Notes: generated by a model not told the origin, from the letters alone. A stretch of DNA of 64,000 nt from Unio delphinus (GCA_029339505.1 JAQISU010000041.1:5141001-5205000); one strand, 5' to 3'. Counted from the stretch's first letter, positions 12,016-24,739 are shown. A program made the numbers and translations.

Positions 12016-12462
12016 TTATTTTCACAATGAGGAAAATATAAATCTACATTCTGGCCTTCCTAAATTGGTCCAATCGGGTCAAAGATCAGATTGTAGGTAT
12101 GGAAATTTCCAGCCTATTATGATTGAATTTGACATTCAGCAATTCAAGTTAAAAAATTAATTGATGGTTTGACCGAACTACAATGGAGAGAACGTTTGAG
12201 TCTGATAATTGAGTTATATCTTTCTTGTTCATTCTTCAAAATATTTTTTCGATTAGATTTTTTGGCCCTTAAAAGTTAATAAGAAAATATGAATTAGTTA
12301 AATTATAATATTAGTGCTCCTGTGATCTAAATAAATTATAGGAGTACGAGTATATTGAAAGCGATAGCCAGGTTAAACATGCAATTAACCTAGTTGTACC
12401 TATCCCACTCAGCGAAGATTTAAGTGAAGGGATATCATCATAGATTCATAATCTACTGATAT

Positions 12463-12645
12463 TTGAGTAATAAAACTTTAAAATCAGAACTTATGAAAGA
12501 TCTGGACCAGAAACGTTCACATTTGCAAAAGCAAGAAATAAAGAAACTCAGACACTTATTATTTGAATATGAACACTATGACATTGAAATTGTAGATTCT
12601 ATACCTGTGAAACAACTGACAGAAGATTCTCCAAACATTGTATAT
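12463..12645 (+). pseudogene. Pre-RT fragment of a second Gmr1-like copy
   Basis: The plus strand reads LDQKRSHLQKQEIKKLRHLL, FEYEHYD and SIPVKQL, homologous to the segment before RT at 8.6 kb but in the opposite orientation. It is an isolated scrap; the following RT core is not seen. Confidence 0.65.
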
Positions 12646-12756
12646 TTACTCTGTAAATATGTGATGCAATTCCGAGTCAAAATGAAATTTGTTTACATAT
12701 TCTGTAGTCGATTATTCCAAATCAAGTGCTTCAAATATCCAGGAACAAATACATTA

Positions 12757-12905
12757 CAGTAAATAAGAGAATCTCTGCATACAGTAAGTAAGGGAATCTC
12801 TGCATACAGTAAGTAAGGAAATCTCTGCATACAGTAAGTAAGGAAATCTCTGCATACAGTAAGTAAGGGAATCTCTGTATACAGTAAGGGAATCTGCATA
12901 CAGTA
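12757..12905. repeat. 25-bp minisatellite, about 6 units
   Basis: The unit is ACAGTAAGTAAGGGAATCTCTGCAT, with GGAAATC variants and a shortened last unit. Each unit contains CAGTAAGT, a perfect splice-donor consensus on the plus strand. This is a chance property of the repeat unless transcribed. Confidence 0.93.
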
Positions 12906-12909
12906 CAGT

Positions 12910-13800
12910 TTCCTTCACATGAATATCGCAACAATGTAATGTTTGGTTGTGAAAGTGACGCTTTACGTTACGTAAACACGAGGATCATCGCCGTAACAAT
13001 GCGACATCACGTGCATTGGACATTCTGTATTGAAAAATTTTGTGTGTAAAATATTCTGCTTGTTCTTTTATTTATAGTTTGTAAGAAAAGTATAATCTTC
13101 CTTCAAACGTTAATACAATTTCAACTTTGTTAGGAAATATTTATATGCAATAAAAAATGAAAGAAACAGCGTCGTTCAGAATGAATCAGCTTATTCGTTC
13201 CTTTTTCTATCTAAACAATTTCTACTGAAGGTAAAACCATGGGATTACAATAATCTCAAGTGGATAATATTACATTTGTTAAACTCATTGAATAATGTCC
13301 AGCTTTTGCTAAGCAACGCTCGAAAAAGCTGGATATCATTCAACTCGTTTCATAACTTCAGTATTAAATCATTACCCATTTGAAATCCACTATATATCTT
13401 ACCGAGTAGGCTTAACTATATCTTGACGAGTGGGATTAACTTTAATATCTTGCCGAGTGTGTTTAACATTTCCTTGGACAGGACCTTTGGTGTCTACAAA
13501 AACAAGAAATTGAAATCAATGTAACGTCATCTGTAGATTTTTGCAATACAAGTAACATTCAAAAGTCGGTTGTTCAAATGATGAATAAAAAGACCTACAT
13601 TGCACAACCGTTAATGACATACAAATTAGGCTCTTTATTTATCGTGCTAACCTAACTGCACAGAAAAATATTTACGGGTTTTCGATAAGGCAGTTCATTT
13701 ATGTTGAGTTATGTACAGCAAAATAATCCTTGAATTCCGACAACCATCTTTTCAACTTTTTCTATAGCTTAATATTTATTGGGCAAAATATAGTCAGGAT
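12910..13800. other. No gene recognised
   Basis: Short open frames only; no repeat family or domain was recognised. Confidence 0.5.
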
Positions 13801-13821
13801 TTTGCTAGTATGCCATTAAAA

Positions 13822-13933
13822 TACACACACACACACACACACACGCACACACACACGTACGTACGTACACACACACGTACGTACGTACGTTCACACACAC
13901 GCACGCACACACACACACATATACATACATACA

Positions 13934-13967
<34 letters not shown>

Positions 13968-13978
13968 CATATATATGA
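13822..13978. repeat. Compound (CA)n, (GTAC)n, (CATA)n microsatellite
   Basis: ACAC tracts are interspersed with ACGTACGTACGT blocks and followed by about ten CATA units. The ACGTACGT blocks are self-complementary. Confidence 0.95.
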
Positions 13979-14449
13979 GTTATAATTATTGTACTGCCAC
14001 GTTTATCTTTGTATAATTTATATGTCGATTCGTTTTACGTGGTTTAATGCAAATATTTTCTATTCTTGTTTGTGACTTAGCAAGAGATTTATATTGGCAA
14101 TACAAAGCTGCATTTTTTAGAAACGTTTAGTACCTTAGATCCTTATAGGATACGGTTATGTTCATTTCTGAACTTGTGTCTTTGTTTGTAATTATTGTCC
14201 AGATAGTGTAATCTGTATAGCTTGCCATATATAACGTCATTACGTTTTATCGTTGACGCCCGTGTCATGCGTAGTACACGGCGTTAGATATATTTTCAAC
14301 TGACCAAAATGACCGGAGTGATGTCAACCGGAGTTATCAGCTGACCAGAGTGATCAGAGTCGACCATATCAGCTGTAAAGCTGAACCATAGCAGCCGTGG
14401 AACTGAAAATTGTTGAAAATTGTTGCTGGTCGAGTAGCAAGTGATCGGG

Positions 14450-14708
14450 GGGCCCCGAGTGGCCGAGTGGTCTAAAGCGCTGTCCGTTACGGACCACTGC
14501 CATCTCACCTCTGTCTGCGTGGGTTCGAGTCTAAGATTCGGCTAATGTAGTCAAGTGAGAAAGCTTGCCAGTAGCTTCTCGTGGGTCGGTGGTTCTTTCC
14601 GGGGTTTTTCCGGTTTCTTCCTCCACCACTAATACTGGCCGCCATGTATAGCCTATATATTGTGCTGAAAAATGGCGTTAAACCATAAAAAAAAAAAAAA
14701 AAAAAAAA
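14450..14708 (+). mobile_element. Young tRNA-derived SINE with poly(A) and TSD
   Basis: Complete family 1 SINE: GGGCCCCGAGTGGCCGAG head with A box, B box TGGGTTCGAGTC, conserved core, GGCGTTAAACC and about 20 A residues. A 13-bp target-site duplication GCAAGTGATCGGG flanks it exactly (14437-14449 and 14709-14721). The intact duplication and long A tail make it the youngest SINE insertion in the window. Confidence 0.96.
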
Positions 14709-14721
14709 GCAAGTGATCGGG

Positions 14722-16200
14722 CGTTGCTGACTGAGATTGGTGGGCTCTGATTGCTTTATTGACCAACCTGGAATACTGACGGCTTGATTGATCAGTGTGA
14801 CTGGTAGCCGAGTGTGCTGGTGACGGAACGTATGACTGATTGCACACGTCATCTTTGGGCACATTTTGGGGGTTTGTAAAATCCAGTGTTTTTCGGTACT
14901 GGAAAGATAATTTGTATACCTGTTCCTTTTTGTTTATAGAAGTTCACTATTTGAATGAATACATTTTTCTATGAGTAAAATACTATATTTTTTTATTGTT
15001 TGAGTAAAACGCAGCATTCTTTTCGTGGTGAAATCATTGTGAATCATTCACCTCTTGTCTTGTGTCGTGTAAGGTCATTCATTTGTATTTTCATTATGTC
15101 CGTGCGTCTTATGTTGATTGGTCCAATATCTGGATCATATACACGCACATATTAATCATTATTAAGTTCTCATTTTAATCATTTGTCAGTTGTGTTGTGT
15201 TGTAAATTCGAAATCCCACCCGGTTATCTTGGTTCAATACCTCATGTTTACACAAACACACTAAATTAAATATATATAATTCGTATACTAACCATTGGTC
15301 ATAGAAGGCGACGAACCCATTTCGTATGTGTTATCCTGATCAAAGAGATTGAAAAAAGATCTGACGGGCCGCTCATATTCTGTAGATCATGTGATCCATC
15401 AATAAAATGACAGCTTTAAAATCTGAAAGTGTAAAACGTCAGTCAAAACAGAGCATTACTGCGGATAACTCTCCCAAACACGAAATACGACGCTCTGTTT
15501 GATAAGCTATAAAAAAAACAAACGTGGACCAGGAAGGAAATTCCAAACCCATTCTGGTTTCGTCTGATTTCCAATATGCTACCTGGAAATTAAAATTTTA
15601 ATCAGATTGTTTTCGGCATTGACCTCTGATTTTGTAAGTAAAAATCGATAGTTAAAAGTAAATGAGTGAATGAATATTACAAGAGTACCAAGTACACTGA
15701 TAATTATAAACTCATCATGAATGTTTGATTCAGAATTCCTGCAGTACTCGGAGTTTATAAAGCGTGTATCGATCATAAAGCTAAATTAAATCTACGATAT
15801 TTGACACTTAAAACGCTAAAGTCAATTTTTTTAAAAACTAAAACACTTACTTGATATCAGCCACAACTACATGTTTCAAATCAGGAAGACATATCTATAT
15901 AAATGAGTTGTTAGCTGCACCCTTCACAGTAACACATTCAGTGACAATATTACAGTAAATGTGCCAACCTACTCACTACTCTAACAACCGCACAGTATAT
16001 ACAGTCTAAGGATTTGATCCCCACTATTGGTCGTAACACCGCTCGATCAACAATAAAATATTTGCGATTCAGCGCTTCAGTGTCTGACCTTTTTTAAAGT
16101 CGGCCTTACATAATTACATAATTATCTATTGAAACAGTAGTGAACAAACGACAGACGAGTATTGCTCCCAGGTAAAAGCAAGGCTATTCGACGGTAGAAT
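14722..16200. other. No gene recognised
   Basis: Unique-looking AT-rich sequence; nothing above background was identified. Confidence 0.5.
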
Positions 16201-16204
16201 ATAA

Positions 16205-16500
16205 ATGCAGAACATTTTAAAGATAGCTTGTGTAGATTTTACATTATCAGTCCAAGCTTGAGTACAAAATGCCTAAACGTTGTATACAAAAATCGGCACA
16301 GATTAATTGCCTTTTTCATTCTTAATGTACAATGGATAATTTGGATTCTTTTTCAAAACCAGACCAGAATTACTAGCAAAACGATTTCTTTTTCCTTACA
16401 AATAAATGTTTCTTAAAGTAACTGTTTTCGTATATAATGAAATTTTGACAGAAAATTATACGGGAAACAGCTTTTCGTTCCATACATCATATGAAGTTAC
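16205..16500. repeat. Duplicated segment X, copy 1
   Basis: Matches 21,885-22,170 at high identity (shared TTTTACATTATCAGTCCAAG-like start, GCCTAAACGTTGT and CAGATTAATTGCCTTTTT). It is the left end of the duplicated block structure that runs to 25.5 kb. Confidence 0.88.
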
Positions 16501-16772
16501 GACTTTGTATTAATTAAACAATTTTAAAGTACACCCTAGCGAGATTCTTGTGCATAAATGTGACAAATGTAACTTGCCTGAAGTATGCAGATTGAAAATA
16601 TTAATGCGCATGTGTTTGAACGGGAGATAGGATAAAAAAAGTAAACAAAACCAGAACGAGAGTAGGGTTTTACTTATAGTCAACGACATATGCGCTTATT
16701 TTACTACATTAAAGATTAATATCGATTAATAATGAAAAACGTGTACAAATAAATAGATAAAATGTTCACTGT

Positions 16773-17108
16773 GTGCAAAGATTTGCCCAGTCACGAGAGT
16801 TTGAGTCTGAGATTTACGAGAAATATTTACAGTCACGAGAGTGTGAGCCTGAGATTTACGAGAAATATTTACAGTCACGAGAGTTTGAGCCTGAGATGTA
16901 CGAGAAATATTTACAGTCACGAGAGTTTGAGCCTGAGAATTACGAGAAATATTTACAGTCACGAGAGTTTGAGCCTGAGATTTACGATAAATATTTACAG
17001 CCTGAGCGTACTGTGCCGAAGACGTTCACACACAGCCAAACCTATGACGTTGTCCTCAATGGTGCAAGGCATGACTCGGTCATATCCTTAAGTCGAGAAG
17101 AAAAATAA
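16773..17108 (+). repeat. 42-bp minisatellite in an open frame
   Basis: Five units of 42 bp lie at about 16,790-17,000. Because 42 is a multiple of three, the array translates as an exact 14-residue repeat, YEKYLQSREFEPEI, in a 111-codon plus-strand frame. The shifted plus frame is also open. Substitutions between units include both silent and replacement changes. No splice sites or flanking exons were recognised, so this may be a non-coding minisatellite or a repetitive-protein exon. Confidence 0.6.
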
Positions 17109-17660
17109 AACGTTGGAAATAATTCTTTCTGGCCGATTGCACCGCATATTTTACATCAGAAACGATCTATGAAATATTGACTGTTTCCTTCTGCTGCTAT
17201 AGTGTGGCATGTCTCTTTCTGCTGCTATAGTGTGGCATGTCAACAAATGTAGTTCAGAATACAATTCTCAATGACTGTAAGTTAGATCTGAGGTTTCTAT
17301 CTCAACTTCACGATGTTCCAAGTGATAAGAGGTCATGTTTCATTGAAGTTTCAGTTCACCATTCAAATACAGCATTCACATTTATGAAAAATTGTCATAA
17401 ATGACTTTGTACACCGTTGGTTCTCTTTCGTTTTCATTATACAGTAAGTTGACTATTCTGAATCCTCGGCCATCATCCTTAAGTATAATAACTGGTACCA
17501 TGATCAAAAGTCTTTTTATGACATGTGTTAAGAATAATACAAAGCTGAAAGACTTAGTCTCATTTTGTGACGTCAAAACTGGTTTATGCATAACGATATA
17601 ACTTGAAGTAGACTTTAATAAGACTAAGTATATTGTTTATCTGGCGCCACTATTTTAAGT

Positions 17661-17955
17661 CCGGTGGCCTAGTTGTTAGACCGTCCGCCTCGGAAGCGGG
17701 AGCTCGTGAGTTCGAGCCCCGGCCGAGCATACCAAAGAGTTACTGATGCTCACAGCTACCTCGCTTGGCCTTCAGCATTGATAGGTTAGGTTAGTACTGG
17801 TAGGTCAGGTGTCAGGATAATGTGACTGGGTGGGACGTCATGATACATGTCTGTGACATGATTCCCCATTGCTAGACCGCTATAAACTGCCACACTGCAG
17901 ACATCGTAGCGATATGACTGAAAAATTGTTAAAGCTACACTTAAAACCCAATTAC
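17661..17955 (+). mobile_element. tRNA-derived SINE, family 2 (copy in block A)
   Basis: The tRNA-like head has A box GGTGGCCTAGTTGTTAGAC and B box AGTTCGAGCCCC. The 5' acceptor strand is partly lost (the copy in block C keeps GCTCGGG pairing with CCGAGC). The body contains AATGTGACTGGGTGGGACGT and ends TTGTTAAAGCTACACTTAAAACCC. Sharing with block C shows insertion before the block duplicated. Confidence 0.9.
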
Positions 17956-20001
17956 AAAACATGATTTTGTATGACTGGGAGTAACCATTATAGACTTTAT
18001 CGATTTTTTAAAAGTTTACAACTCGATTTTTTATGACTGGAAATTCAGTATGATTTAAATCATCATCAATCTTTATTTCTTCTTTTCAGAATTACAGGAA
18101 AAAGAAAAATTAAAAAGAAAAGAATAATACAGTAGCTCTGTACTACTAACAGAGGTGTATTGAGAGGGACCTCTTAGAAGCACCGTTTCATTTTGAAGAG
18201 TCTCGCATAAGAAAATCATGCTTAAGTTATTTCTTTTAAAATAATGTGCCCTTCTGCACAGTACAAATAGCAATCAAAACCAAACGACTTTATGAAAATT
18301 TATACTGCGGTATGTTATCCAAACTTAGATAAATTAAAATTCAGTCTTGTTACTCAGAAATGAATCCACGCATTACTGAAGCAGAGAACACCAGAAGCAG
18401 ACATTATACGTGTATGTGTATTTCAGACGTATCTAAGCCAAGACCGTTGAGAAATTCCCTTCACATAGCACGTTGAATAAACTGCTCATATGTTTTATTG
18501 TAAAAGAGACATCAAGACGAATATTAAAGCCTTTTATGGCAAGTGTGAAAAATACTTTTCTGTCGCACAATGCTCTGACAGCAACAAGAGCATGAATTGT
18601 TACATCTGTTAAAAATAACTGCACTGATAACAAACTTGAATGGTATTATTTAGTACCTTTAGCATGACGTTTGTAATGGGACAAGTAACTGTAACTCTCT
18701 CGTTATTTTTGAAGAATACAAAAGAATTTTTGTTTATGGTAAGGATTAAATGAAGATGTTATCTATCCTATTATCTAACGAATTAAAGGTAGAAGTAGTT
18801 ACCTCCCCACTATGTTTTTTTTAAAAAACCTGTTCAACAACCTTCTTTTGAGAATGTGATAGGTGTAAGGTGAAGTTGTTTATATTTGCAGCAAGCCAAG
18901 TGGAGAGAATATTGGCATACCTTTATATTACTTTCTCGTTCTATGGATAAGATTCCTTTGGATAGTGTAGTTGTAGAAATTGCACATGATGTAAGCACAC
19001 AGCAAACATAATGGCTGCCCCCATCCCACGTACTTGAAAAATCAGCCTGAATTAGCCTAAAATAGGCTTCAGAAACTATTAAAATAAGGAAAATGAATTT
19101 CGCTAAACCAGAAAAAAAACTATAATTCTGAAATGCAATGAATGAATTGCGAATTACATAAAGTGCAAAAACGTTATCGGATCACGTGTTTTACAAAAAT
19201 TTACCTCTGCTGAAGTCCAAAATAGGAAAATGATCAAGCGAAGTGAACATTTTTTAGATATGCATCTAAACTAAGTCCAAGCTGTATATAGCCAAAATTA
19301 TATCCATCAATCACCCACCAAAATAGAAGGAATTAAAAGTTATTTGAACAATACATAAAATTCACGTATTTGTATATAGCCAGTGAGGAAACAACTTATA
19401 TGTTCTTCTTTAGTTTTTAAAAAACCTAACACTATGCATACTTCAAAACTTAAAAAAAATTAAATTCATTCAAGTTTTATTAGAAATGTTTTTAGATAAG
19501 ATGATTATTGAACGAACTGGAAATTCTATGAGATTTTGTTTTTGTTTTTACACACACCGAATTCATAATTTTAATCATTCTCTTGATTTTGTTATGCTTA
19601 TCATTGATAACAATGATATCAATCTTTATACTTAATAAGCAAATTATAAAGTAATAAAAATCATTTCCTTTTAGATAATAGCCTGATCCAATATGAAGAG
19701 TTTAAAATACAATGTAAAGAAAGTCCTTGAATGAAGCAACTTTTAAAATTGTAAGTGGGCTTGGAAGTAACTGACAGTAGAAACTTCCTACGCAGATAAC
19801 GAAGAGATCAATATAAAATAGTTGTTGCGAAACAATTAGTTTAACAGTATTAACTTACTATTGCAAAAGTATATTTATTTTGTAAGTTTTGTAATAATAA
19901 TAAGGTAAGTTACTTAACAAGTAGAAATGTATATGATCTCCTTAACACATACTGTCTTGCAAAATGTAAGGATTTTGTTCAGTGTAGATATTAAACAATA
20001 A

Positions 20002-20557
20002 TAAAAGACTGATATAATCCAGATATTGTGTAGTCTAGTACAAGCTTGATAGAATCCAGATATTGTGTATAGTCTAGTACAAGGCACATAATCCAGCTAT
20101 ATTGTAGTCTAGTACAAGACTGATAGAATCCAGCTATCGTGTAGTCTAGTAAAAGACTGATAGAATCCAGCCATTGTGCAGTCTAGTACAAGACTGATAG
20201 AATCCAGCTATCATGTAGTCTAGTAAAGGACTGATAGAATCCAGCTATCGTGTAGTCTAGTAAAAGACTGATAGAATCCAGCCATTGTGTAGTCTAGTAA
20301 AAGACTGATAGAATCCAGCCATTGTGCAGTCTAGTACAAGACTGATAGAATCCAGCCATTGTGCAGTCTAGTACAAGACTGATAGAATCCAGCTATCATG
20401 TAGTCTAGTAAAAGACTGATAGAATCCAGCCATTGTGTAGTCTAGTAAAAGACTGATAGAATCCAGCCATTGTGCAGTCTAGTACAAGACTGTTAGAATC
20501 AAACTATAGTGTCGTCTAATACAAGACTGTTAGAATCCAGCCTTTTTGCAGTCTAGA
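20002..20557. repeat. 37-bp minisatellite, array 1, about 15 units
   Basis: The consensus unit starts AGACTGATAGAATCCAGC and ends GTGTAGTCTAGTACA. Higher-order patterning is visible: units with CCATTGTG and CTATCGTG alternate in runs. The ends are more diverged than the centre, as expected for unequal exchange. Confidence 0.95.
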
Positions 20558-20767
20558 TAACAATCATATTCTTTAAAGCTATAATAAATCCTTCCACCAT
20601 GAGAAGACAATGACATCAAGAGAAATATTCAGGAAAGGTATCATAAATATTAGCATGAAAAGATTGGGAAAAACTTTATGTATCGAATGACCACGCGTTC
20701 ATTTGCATTGATTAATTTTTCAGACGGATTGGTATAATCACTGATGAAAAATAAACTGCTCCTCTTT

Positions 20768-21880
20768 GATTCAGAATCACAGAAAAAAGAAAATTAACAA
20801 GAAAAGAATAATACAATAGCTATGTACTACTAACAGAGGTGTATTGAGAGGGACCTCTTAGAAGCACCGTTTCCTTTTGAAGAGTCTCGCATAAGAAAAT
20901 CATGCTTAAGTAATTTTTTAAAAATAAGGTGAAAATTTATACACTGGCGTGTTATCCGAACTTAGATAAATTACATATCAGTCTTATTACTCAGAAATGA
21001 ATCCACGCATTACTGATGCACAGAACACCAGAAGAAGGAATTATACGTGTATGTGTATTTCAGACGTATGTAAGTGAAGACGGTTGAGAAATTCTCTTCA
21101 CATAGCACGTTGAATAAATTCCTCATATGATTTATTGTAAATGAGACATCAAGACGAATGTGAAAACGTTTTATGGCAAGTGTACAAAATACTTTTCTGT
21201 CGCACAATGCTCTGACAGCAACAAGAGCATGAATTATTACAGCCATTAAAAATAAATGCACTGATAACAAACTTGAATGGTATTATTTAGTACCTTTAGC
21301 ATGACGTTTCTAACTGTAACTCTTGTTAGTTTTGAAGAATACAAAAGAATTGTTGTTTATAGTAAGGATTAAAGGAAGAAGATGTTATCTGCCCTGTCAT
21401 CTAACGAATTAAAGGTAGAAAAATTTACATCCTCTCTGTTTTAAAAAAATAAATTCTGTTGAACAACCTTCTTTTGAGAAGGTGATAGGTGTAAGGTGAA
21501 GTTGTTTATATTTACAGCAAGCCAAGTGGAGAGAATATTGGCATACGTTTGTGTTACTTTCTTGTTTTATGGATGAGATTTCTTTGGATAGTGTATTTGT
21601 AGAAATTGCACATGATATAAGCACACAGCAAACATAATGGCTGTCCCCCTCCCACGTGCTTGAAGAGTCAGCCTGAATTAGACTAAATTAGGCTTCAGAA
21701 ACTATTAAGAAAAGGAAAATGAATTTCGCTAAACCAGAGAAAAAAACCTATAATTCTGAAATGCAATGAATGAATTGCGAATTACATCAAATGCAAAAAA
21801 AGTTTTCGGATCACGTGTTTTACAATTTACCTCTGCTGAAGTCCTAGATAGAAAAATGGTCAAGCGAAGTGAACAGTTTT
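20768..21880. repeat. Large duplicated block, partial copy B
   Basis: Homologous to 18,088-19,255 in copy A and 22,713-23,880 in copy C. It lacks the SINE and the minisatellite and breaks off at AAGCGAAGTGAACAG, where segment X copy 2 begins. Confidence 0.88.
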
Positions 21881-21884
21881 TAGA

Positions 21885-22170
21885 ATATTTTAGAGAAAGT
21901 TTGCGTAGATTTGACATTATCAGTCCAAGCTCGAATGCAACATGCCTAAACGTTGTGTACAAAACTCGTCACAGATTAATTGCCTTTTTAATTCTCAATG
22001 TACAGTGGATAATTTGGATTCTGTTTCACAACCAGACCAAAATTACTACAAAAATGATTTCTTTTTAATTACAAATAAATATTTCTTAAAGTAACTGTTT
22101 ACGTATATAATGAAAATTTGACAGAAAATTATTTGGGAAACGGCTTTTTGTTCCATGCATCATATGAAGA
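21885..22170. repeat. Duplicated segment X, copy 2
   Basis: Second copy of 16,205-16,500, directly abutting block B on the left and block C on the right. In copy 1 about 1.1 kb of other sequence, including the 42-bp minisatellite, lies between X and block A. Confidence 0.88.
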
Positions 22171-22279
22171 TGATGCCAAAATTGGTTTTGCATAACGATA
22201 TAACTTGACGTAGAGTTTAATAAGACTAAGTATATTGTTTATCTGGCGCCACTAACTGAAGTCAATATTTTATGGAACC

Positions 22280-22580
22280 GCTCGGGTGGCCTAGTAGTTA
22301 GACTGTCCGCCTCAGAAGCGGGAGCTCGTGGGTTCGAGCCCCGGCCGAGCATACCAAAGAGTTACTGATACTAACAGCTACCTCGCTTGGCGTTCAGCTT
22401 TAAGAGGTTAGTGTAGGACTGGTTGGCCTGGTGTCAGGATAATGTGACTGGGTGAGATATCATGATACATGTCTGTGACATGATGCCCCATTGCTAGACA
22501 TCACTATAAACTGCCACACTGAAGATATCGTAGCGATACGACTAAAAATTGTTAAAGCTACATTAAAAACCCAATCACAC
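22280..22580 (+). mobile_element. tRNA-derived SINE, family 2, complete head
   Basis: The head starts GCTCGGGTGGCCTAGTAG, has GGTTCGAGCCCCGGCCGAGC, and its acceptor-stem halves pair (GCTCGG with CCGAGC). The body and tail match the block A copy. A (CA)n stretch follows the AAAACCCAAT end. It could be mistaken for a tRNA gene, but the SINE body and its duplicate argue otherwise. Confidence 0.9.
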
Positions 22581-24739
22581 ACACACGATTTTGTATGACT
22601 GGGAGTAACCTTTATAGACTTTATCGATTTTTAAAAAGATTACAACTCGATATTTTATGACTGGAAATTCAGTATGATTTAAATCATCATCAATCTTTAT
22701 TTCCTCTTTTCAGAATTACAGGAAAAAGAAAAATTAACAAGAAAAGAATAATACAATAGCTATGGACTACTAACAGAGGTGTATTGAGTGGGACATCTTA
22801 GAAGCACCGTTTCATTTTGAGGAGTCTCGCATAAGAAAATCATGCTTAAGTTATTTATTTTAAAATAAGATGCCCTTCTGCACAGTACAAATAGCAATCA
22901 AAAGCAAACGATTTTATGAAGATTTATACTGCGGTATGTTATCCAAACGTAGATCAATTAAAAATCAGTCTTAATACTCAGAAATGAATCCACGCATTAC
23001 AGATGCACAGAACACCAGAAGAAGGGATTATACGTGTATGTGTATTTCAGACGTATATAAACCAAGACCGTTGAGAAATTCCCTTCACATAGCACGTTGA
23101 ATAAACTGCTCATATGTTTTATTGTAAAAGAGACATCAAGACGAATATTAAAACGTTTTTATGGCAAGTGTGCAAAATATTTTTCTGTCGCACAATGCTT
23201 TGACAGCAAACAAGAGCATGAATTGTTACATCCGTTAAAAATAACTGCAATGATAACAAACATGAATGGTATTATTTAGTACCTTTAGCATGACGTTTGT
23301 AATGGGACAAGTAACTGTAACTCTCTTGTTAGTTTTGAAGAACACTAAATAATTTTTGTTTATGGTAAGGATTAAAGAAAGAAGATGTTATCTCCCTGTC
23401 CTCTAATGAATTAAAGGTAGAAAGAGTTACCTCCTCTGTATGATTTTAAAAAAAAATCTGTTGAACAACCTTTTTTTGAGAAGGTGATAGGTGTAAGGTG
23501 AAGTTGTTTATATTTGCAGCAAACCAAGTGGAGAGAATATTGGCATACCTTTATATTGCTTTCTTGTTCTATGGATGAGATTTCTTTGGAAAGTGTATTT
23601 TTGGAAACTGCACATGATGTAAGCACACAGCAAACATAATGGCTGTCCCCCTCCCACGTGCTTGAAGAATCAGCCTGAATTAGACTAAATTTGGCTTCAG
23701 AAACTATTAAAAAAAGGAAAATGAATTTTGCTAAACCAGAAGAAAAGAAAACTATAATTCTGAAATGCAATGAATGAATTGCAAATTACATAAAATGCGA
23801 AAACGTTATCGAACCACGTGTTTTATAATTTACCTCTGCTGAAGTCCAAGATAGGAAAATGATCAAGCGAAGTGAACAGTCATTAAATATATATCTGAAC
23901 TAAGTCCATGCTGTATATAACGAAACTTGTATCTATCAATTACCTACCGAAACGGAAGTAAAAGTTATTTAAACAATACCTAAAATATACGTATTTTTAT
24001 ATAGCCAGTGAGGAAACAACGTATAAATTCTTCTTTAGTTTTTAAAGTAAAGCAAACACTATTCAAACTACATAATTAAATTCATTAAAGTTTTATTAGA
24101 AACGTTTTAGATAAGATAATTGAAATAATTGAAAATTCTAGGATATTATTTTTTTGTTTTAAAAAACACTGAATGAATTTTAATTATTCTCTTGATTTTA
24201 TTTGATGCTTATCATTGATTACAGAGGTATACATTCAATTTTTATACTTAATAAGCAGATAATAAAGTTATAAAACTCATTTCCTTTTAGATAAATATTT
24301 TGAATCTTAGTTGAATTCCAGGAGATTTGTGAATCTTACTGACAGTGCACAACAGTTTTAACGTATTTGAAAACTTGAGATTGTTTGAATCCCAAGCCTA
24401 GTCTATAAGTGTAACTATATGAATATCTTAATGTGTACTATTATTTGAAACTAAGGTTTCGTAAAGCTGTATATCATAGAGATATTATTGGTTTATTTTT
24501 AATGAGTGAATGTTAGTATAGAGTGATTGGATCAATTGTATGTTGAGAGTGTGTGATAATCATTGTATTTTTACATCATACATTTTTCTTTACTAATTAA
24601 GTTAATACATTTGCATCGTTCAAGCATTATGTTTGAATTATTCATTTAATCCAATACCCATTCGGTTACAATTCTGCGACAGTTACTAAACCAGTAGAAA
24701 TGTGTATGATCTCCTTAAAACTTACTATATTGTAAAATG

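Larger units (their letters stand above)
7450..12060 (-). mobile_element. Decayed Ty3/Gypsy retrotransposon with Gmr1-like order
   Basis: The minus strand carries the remains of a gag-pol retrotransposon in this order: Gag (12.0-11.6 kb), CCHC-like knuckle (11.5 kb), protease and integrase zinc domain (11.1-10.4 kb), integrase core (10.1-9.6 kb), then reverse transcriptase and RNase H (8.65-7.45 kb). In ordinary Ty3/Gypsy elements integrase follows reverse transcriptase. Integrase-first order with Gypsy-type sequence is the hallmark of the Gmr1 group, first described from deuterostomes. Many stops and frameshifts make it non-functional. A LINE fragment is nested at 9.58-8.78 kb. LTRs were not identified. 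Confidence 0.8.
17575..20745. repeat. Large duplicated block, copy A
   Basis: Starts near TTTATGCATAACGATATAAC and contains a SINE (17.66 kb), a unique 2-kb body and a 37-bp minisatellite (20.0 kb). It ends after CAGACGGATTGGTATA. Copy C at 22,190-25,465 has the same components in the same order. Open frames such as 18,433-18,633 minus recur in the copies but show no domain and carry different frameshifts, so I do not call them genes. Confidence 0.88.

Noticed and set aside
18433..18633. Recurring minus-strand frame (..IHALVAVRALCDRK..) at 18.4, 21.0 and (shifted, plus-strand frame) 23.1 kb
   Set aside because: Recurrence is explained by block duplication; the frames differ in length and carry different indels, and no domain is recognised.
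20002..20557. Regularly spaced repeats that could suggest a CRISPR array
   Set aside because: Units are contiguous 37-bp minisatellite repeats without unique spacers, in eukaryotic DNA.
22280..22352. tRNA-like sequence with pairing acceptor stem
   Set aside because: It is the head of a SINE with a body and tail shared by two other copies; no independent tRNA gene is indicated.
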